A stretch of 23,766 bases of DNA from Larix sibirica. Taxonomy: Eukaryota > Streptophyta > Pinopsida > Pinales > Pinaceae. The stretch is from assembly GCA_004151065.3 (NCBI GenBank), contig NWUY0300051515.1, positions 1 through 23,766 on the forward strand, read 5' to 3'. The translations under genes were made by a program, and so were the position numbers. Numbering within the stretch: the stretch's first letter is position 1; each line of letters opens with the position of its first letter. Of the stretch, positions 19,033-23,766 are shown piece after piece. A model generated the notes under the pieces. That model made no database searches, had not been told where the DNA came from, and worked only from the letters and a program-made list of their open reading frames with translations.

Positions 19033-19663
19033 AGGTTCTATACAAAATGAGGGCAAGGCCATTTGTAATCAAGATCTTCATCAACCACTAGAATGTCTCT
19101 CTAGACTTGAGTAAGGCATGGCTTATAGCCTTCCATAATTCCAGGGAGGAGCGGAGAATTAGAAGGAAGCTGAAGTCTCTATAGATTTGGGTCATCCGAC
19201 ATGCGTTGTTTCAACTATGAAAGGTTCTCTTTCCCAGACAAACACTTCTTGTGCTCCTTTATAAGATAAAATTTATTCATAGCACCATTCTTCCCTATCA
19301 CTTGTGGGTTTTATGAATACACTTTCACTTAGTGCTCCCTTTAGTTCAGTTCATTGTCCTAACATTTGGGCGAATGACATGCTGTCACAACCCACGGTTT
19401 CCACAGAGCATGAATCCTCTAAGGATTCAGAGGAATAATTGATTCGATATAGCCTGAGAATGAAGACATCTCAAAGTGAAAATTGGCCTATCATTAGGGA
19501 TTAGGACAAAACCCTGAAAGTCTTGGTGTAGGGAAAGGGTGAGAGGGAGAAGAACAAACTTGTCAAAAGCTCAGGAAAAAACTAGGCTCAATTTAGCAAC
19601 TAACAAACAATATTTCATTGTAGGGGTGCTTATAGCAGTGAGAACTCTTGAAAGGGTTCCCAA
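19033..19663 (+). other. LINE ORF1 tail and inter-ORF region
   Basis: About 630 bases between the end of the recognisable ORF1 and the ORF2 start. The expected Ser-rich, poorly conserved C-terminal tail of ORF1 probably lies here in broken form, but I could not follow a continuous frame. Confidence 0.5.
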
Positions 19664-22600
19664 ATGAAAGTGCTCTCTTTTAATTACAGGGGTTTGGTGA
19701 ACCCATCCAAAAAATTGTCAATGAGGAGATTGGTTTTAACCAATTCTCCAAGCATTATACTTCTTCATGAAACTCTGGGTGAGGGGGTACAAGTTGAAAA
19801 GACTCTTAAAGGTTTATTAAAAGATTGGCAATTTATCACCTCAAATGTGAGAGGCCGATATGGAGGGCTAGCAGTGAGATGGAATCCAATTGTTATTAAG
19901 GTCATTGATTGTTGGGGTTTTGATTATAGTCTGGCTATCGAAGTTCTAGTGGAAGAATTAGGTATGGATCTGTTGTTCTCAACATATATAGGCCCTATGG
20001 CGTTAGGAAGTCTTTATATGATAGATTGTTGAGAAAATCTACTATTAGCTCCCCTAATCTCATCATTGGTGGAGATATCAATTTTACTTTGGGTGCCTCG
20101 GAGGTGTGGGGACCCAAGGATACTCTCGACCCTCTTGCGAGCTATTTTCTCAATCACTTAGAAGATAAAGGCCTTATGGACATTCGACCAATTAACTTAA
20201 AGCTTAGTTGGAGAAATATGTGTTCGGGAGAGGATCGAATTGCAAAAAAGGCTTGATATATTTCTTGTTACTACTGAGATGGTAAAAAATCTCAATAGTG
20301 TGAGACAATGCGTTGGAAGTGGGGGTGAATCAGACCACAACCCCATTTTTTTGGAAATTAAGGGAATGGAGAAGAAACCCCCTAGCCCTTTCAAATTCAA
20401 TTATAGCTGGCTAAAGGAGGATGAATTTGTTGCACTAGTGAAAAATGTTTGGCAATACCTAGAACCTATCTCTCCAGTTTTAGCTTCGGTTGATTTTACC
20501 AACAATCTAAAAAATTTGAAACAAGCGACTATAAAATGGGCTCATCATAAGAAGCTCCAGGATGATAAAGACCTTAGAAAGGTGGAAGAAACTCTCCAAT
20601 CCATGTGTGAATCTGAAGGTGGGGGTTTCTTGACAAATTATTCGAAGAATATCCTTTATCACTTGAAGAAGTAACATAAGAAGCTATTAGTAGAGGAGGA
20701 AGAGGTGTGGCTTATGAAAAGTTGTGCCCTATGGCTAAAATATGGGGATGAAAATACATTATTTTTTAAAGCTTTTTCCAAATATAGATTGTTGATAAAT
20801 ACAATATGGGAGATGCTAGATCAAAATGGAAGGGAGATTTCTACATTTGAAGGCTTTGCTAAAATTGGTAAAGATAATTTTCAGTCTATCTATAAGGAAC
20901 ATCAAAGAGCTTCAATTGTAGAGATCATTCAGATCGTTCATCCTTTTCCAAGTTTCGTCAAGGAGGAAGATAATAGGGATTTAATGGTTGAGGTTACATA
21001 AGATGAATTAACTGAGGTTGTTCATCATTTTCAAAAAGATAAGAGGCCAAGGCTAGATGGACGGCTAGTTGAATTTTTTCTTGAGACTTATGATATTCTT
21101 GGGGTTGACCTGTTGAAGGTGGTGAAGGAGTCTAGGGTCTCTGGGAGAAGTCTGGATTCTTTAAACTCTACTTTCATTGTGCTCATTCCAAAAGTTGACA
21201 ACCCTGTCACTTTTGACGACTTCAGACCAATCTCTCCAGCTAATAACATTTATAAAATAATAACAAAAATCATAGCAAGGAAAATCAAGGTTATATTGTC
21301 AAAGCACATCTCAAGAGAATAATTTGGATTCTTAAAAGGGAGGCAAATCCATGAAGCTATAGTGATGGCTCAAGAGGTATTGCATAGTAGAAATCCATAA
21401 AATAAAAAGGAGTTGTCATCAAAATTGACCTATCCAAGGCACATGATAGAGTGAATTGGCTCTATATCAGACTTCTCCTTACTCATCTAGGCTCTGAGGT
21501 TCCTTTCATAAATTGGTTCATGAGTTGTATTACTTCGATACCTTTTGCAGTTCTAATCAATGGTTATGCATATCCTTTCTTTAGAGCAGAAAGAGGGCCT
21601 TGACAAGGATGTGTGACTATCTCCCCTGTTGTTCCTTCTAATTGTTGAAGTTCTGAGCCAATATTTGGAAGAGGCAAAAAGGTCAGGCAATTTAAAATGG
21701 ATCAAAATTTCCCAATTACTTTATACTACCCACCTCATTTTCGTTGATGACATCCTTATCTTCTGTGATGGATCCTGGAGGGATGCGGAAAAATTGGCAA
21801 AAATATCGGATTTGTTTTGTCAAGCTACAGGGATGCTTGTCAATGTCCAAAAGTCCAGTGTCTCCTATATTGATATGGATGAGGAAGAGGTAAGGTACTA
21901 CAAAGCACATTTCTCTTTTCCATAAATTGATTTGGATGAAGGTTTAAAATACCTTATTTTTCATTTAAAATATAATAACTATCTGAAAAAGGTTTGGATG
22001 TGGATGATTACAAAACTAGAAAAGAGAATCCATGTGTGGTGCCATAAGTGGTTATCTAGAGTAGGAAGACTTGTCCTACTTAAATTTGTGTTGGAATCCA
22101 TCCCATTCTATTGGATTTCGTTGGCCTGGATTCCAAAAGGGATTCTGGATAAGGCTAGAAGGTTGTGTTTCATATTTTTATGTAGTGGACATAAGGAACA
22201 TTATGTTGTGCCTTGGGTCAAAGGGAGAAGATTGAAATTCCGAAATCACTCGGGAGCTGGGGTTTAAAAAATGTCTTTCTATTCTCAAAAGCCTTGGTTG
22301 CTAAATGTGTATGGAGACTTCTGACCACTAGTAGTCTATGGAAAATGGTGGTAGAACAAAAGTATATAGCACCAAGTTCCATTGTTGATTGGGTTTGCTC
22401 CCTAGTTAAGAAGATGCCTTATGCACCTATCATTTGGAAAGTTATGGTAAAATCATTTGATCTTATCGAGAGAGGTTTGGCCTGGAGAATTGGAAATGGA
22501 AGCAATGTTCGCATTGGGTTGGATCCGTGGCCCGAGAGCAAAGGTCGACATCAACTTCCAATGGCATTGGTGGAAAGTCTTCAGGAAAGAGGCTACTATA

Positions 22601-23045
22601 CATTAAGCCAAGTGGTTGACCCACATTCCACCACCCTATGGAGTCAAGGATGGTTGTTATCCAAGGTGATTAGACTGTAAAATGAAGACAGTGCTTCGTG
22701 GAACACATATATAAACTCACTTAAGGATGGTCATGTCTACATAAGATATTATGAGGAAGAATTGATTTGGGATCATGCTCCGACTGGAATATATACTCCT
22801 AAGCAATGATACATTAAGTTGAACACTAATACTTTCAATAGGGAAGTTATAAGGCGATAAAAGAAACTATGGAAGTTGAAGTGCCCCTCAAAGACCCGTC
22901 TACTAATGTGGTGTGCATTGGAAAACAAAATTCCAACTTGGGACAATATTCAAAAACACATATTTGAAGGCCTGAGTTGGTGTTCTTTATGTAAACTAGA
23001 TGAGGAGACTGTTTCATGTGATCAAATTTTCCAATACTATCTTTG
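19664..23045 (+). pseudogene. LINE ORF2: endonuclease, RT, zf-RVT; broken
   Basis: ORF2 nicks target DNA and copies LINE RNA in place. The endonuclease starts MKVLSFNYRGL (Asn7) with IILLHETLGEG (Glu36), continues in another frame with NLIIGGDINFTLGASEVWG (Asp at 20074), and in a third with KRLDIFLV and GGESDHNPIFLE (His at 20336). Catalytic positions are thus preserved. Reverse transcriptase follows: VTFDDFRPISPANNIYKII, GFLKGRQIHEAIVMAQE, IKIDLSKAHDRVNW (Asp at 21427) and the active-site FVDDILIF (21740-21763). The tail has KLWKLKCPSKTRLLMWCALE and WCSLCK before the last stop at 23043. Frames change near 19980, 20245, 21400, 21620 and 22213. Stops include 20672, 20999, 21320, 21601 and 22678. 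Confidence 0.85.
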
Positions 23046-23392
23046 ACCTTTTCCGAAAGGCCCTAGGAAATTAGACGTGCAGGACACATGAAGATTATAC
23101 AATTTATTTTTTGCTCCAACAAGCTCCTCTACATGTTAAATATAACAGGATTCTCACGACACTTTACTTGTTTAGAACCGTGTTTTTGTGGATACAAAAT
23201 ATATTCGATATACATATCAAGGCTATAGACTTTTATCGGCACTCGTGATTGAGATATTTTGTTTATGATGTAATCTAAAAGCAGATCTTAGAACAGTTTT
23301 TTGAACTTTTATTCGGAATACATGCACAATGTACTTTTATACTCTAATGGAGAAATAAAATTACAATTTTTTTCCAAGGAAAAAAAACAGAC
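23046..23392 (+). other. LINE 3' UTR with polyadenylation signal and A-tail
   Basis: After the zinc-binding tail, about 340 bases lead to gtacttttatactctaatgg, an aataaa at 23353-23358, and an A-rich end (ggaaaaaaaac, 23378-23388). The order and spacing are those of a plant LINE 3' end, and the target-site duplication begins a few bases later. Confidence 0.65.
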
Positions 23393-23405
23393 AATGTATT
23401 TAGCA
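23393..23405. repeat. Probable LINE target-site duplication, right copy
   Basis: aatgtatttagca differs from the left copy at two of 13 positions and follows the A-rich end by four bases. Confidence 0.55.
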
Positions 23406-23549
23406 ACATCAGTTGTCACTGCTAGCCATATATTGCATTACCAACTTAAAAAATCTTAGAATGCATTAAATAATCCAAGCAACTTATCGATATATTGTAA
23501 GATTCAAATCGAATATCTTATTTTCATATAAATAAAAATCATATCCATG
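23406..23549. other. AT-rich spacer
   Basis: A short AT-rich stretch between the LINE and the terminal SINE-like element, with no feature seen. Confidence 0.6.
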
Positions 23550-23766
23550 AGTTGTCCCAAAGGGGTTGGATCCATCGCTGAGGAGTTTCCCATGGGTGGG
23601 AAAGGTTCAATTCCCGTGAGGGTTGAGCCTCAAGCCATGGGGGCACCTTGAGGTAGTCGTCGAACGTGTGGTTCCACCCAGAGAGATTATATTAAATGAT
23701 GTCATGCCCCGTGGACACATAAGTGGATCAAATCCCACCCCCATGTCCTCCTTTAAAAATATCATG
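23550..23766 (+). mobile_element. Second tRNA-derived SINE-like element
   Basis: A GC-rich segment begins agttgtcccaaaggggttgg, with an A-box-like cccaaaggggttgg (23557-23570), and has a near-perfect B-box ggttcaattcc at 23604-23614, about 45 bases further on. This is the spacing of a polymerase III promoter in tRNA-derived SINEs. The rest (cctcaagccatggg, ggttccacccagagag, ccccgtggacacataagtgg) is a tRNA-unrelated body. The tail and right duplication probably lie at or beyond the window end. It is unrelated in sequence to the SINE at 6298-6490. The GC-rich element stands out sharply from the AT-rich DNA before it. Confidence 0.55.

Larger units (their letters stand above)
17562..23392 (+). 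mobile_element. Near full-length L1-type LINE
   Basis: A 5.83-kb non-LTR retrotransposon with all parts in order: G-rich 5' UTR (17562-17686), ORF1 (from 17687), inter-ORF region, ORF2 with endonuclease, reverse transcriptase and zinc-binding tail, then a 3' UTR with an AATAAA-type signal and A-rich end (23376-23388). The length fits plant L1 elements. It is dead: both ORFs carry several stops, and ORF2 has about five frameshifts. The RNase H domain seen in the neighbouring LINE copies is absent. Confidence 0.82.

Noticed and set aside
23531-23766. Target-site duplication for the terminal SINE (aaaaatcatatccatg and aaaaatatcatg)
   Set aside because: The right copy is cut by the window end and the match is imperfect and AT-rich; cannot be judged.

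Overview
This window looks like non-genic nuclear DNA from a seed plant with a large, repeat-filled genome. A conifer or other gymnosperm is a guess from the style of the elements, not something the sequence proves. I found no intact host gene, rRNA, tRNA or bacterial-type signal. Nearly everything recognisable is a decayed transposable element, with reading frames broken by stops and small indels.

Layout: (1) 1-1987, minus strand: the 5' end of a Ty1/copia element (141-bp LTR, tRNA-iMet-type primer-binding site, about 1.15 kb leader with 40-bp tandem repeats, broken gag), running off the left edge. (2) 1988-5690: mostly AT-rich unassigned DNA, with one LTR-like promoter block (about 3601-4140) followed by a GC-richer stretch carrying a 145-codon frame. 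(3) 5690-7250: GC-richer, LTR-like DNA with short tandem repeats, and a complete tRNA-derived SINE (6298-6490) flanked by 15-bp target-site duplications. (4) 8382-11023: a gag-only Ty3/gypsy-type element with two diverged LTRs, two tRNA-Asp-type primer-binding sites 140 bp apart, a broken gag with two copies of a core-like module, and no pol. (5) 11036-11640: a weak hAT-like transposase remnant. (6) 12865-13071, minus strand: a candidate first exon below three TATA-containing 30-bp repeats. (7) 13345-13600, minus strand: a LINE RNase H scrap. (8) 15545-16649: the 3' part of a LINE (reverse-transcriptase zinc-binding domain plus RNase H). (9) 17562-23392: a nearly full-length L1-type LINE (ORF1 with CCHC knuckle; ORF2 with endonuclease, reverse transcriptase and a zinc-binding tail; 3' UTR and A-rich end) with a probable 13-bp target-site duplication. 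(10) 23550 to the right edge: a second, different SINE-like element.

How the parts relate: the two SINEs would have depended on LINE machinery of the kind present here, and the gag-only element would have needed pol from an autonomous relative. Several stops fall where a conserved Gln, Trp or Arg is expected, consistent with C-to-T decay of methylated, silenced elements. The most unusual structure is the gag-only element at 8382-11023. A single undetermined base (10322) lies at its gag/3'-LTR junction, so an assembly artefact must be excluded first.
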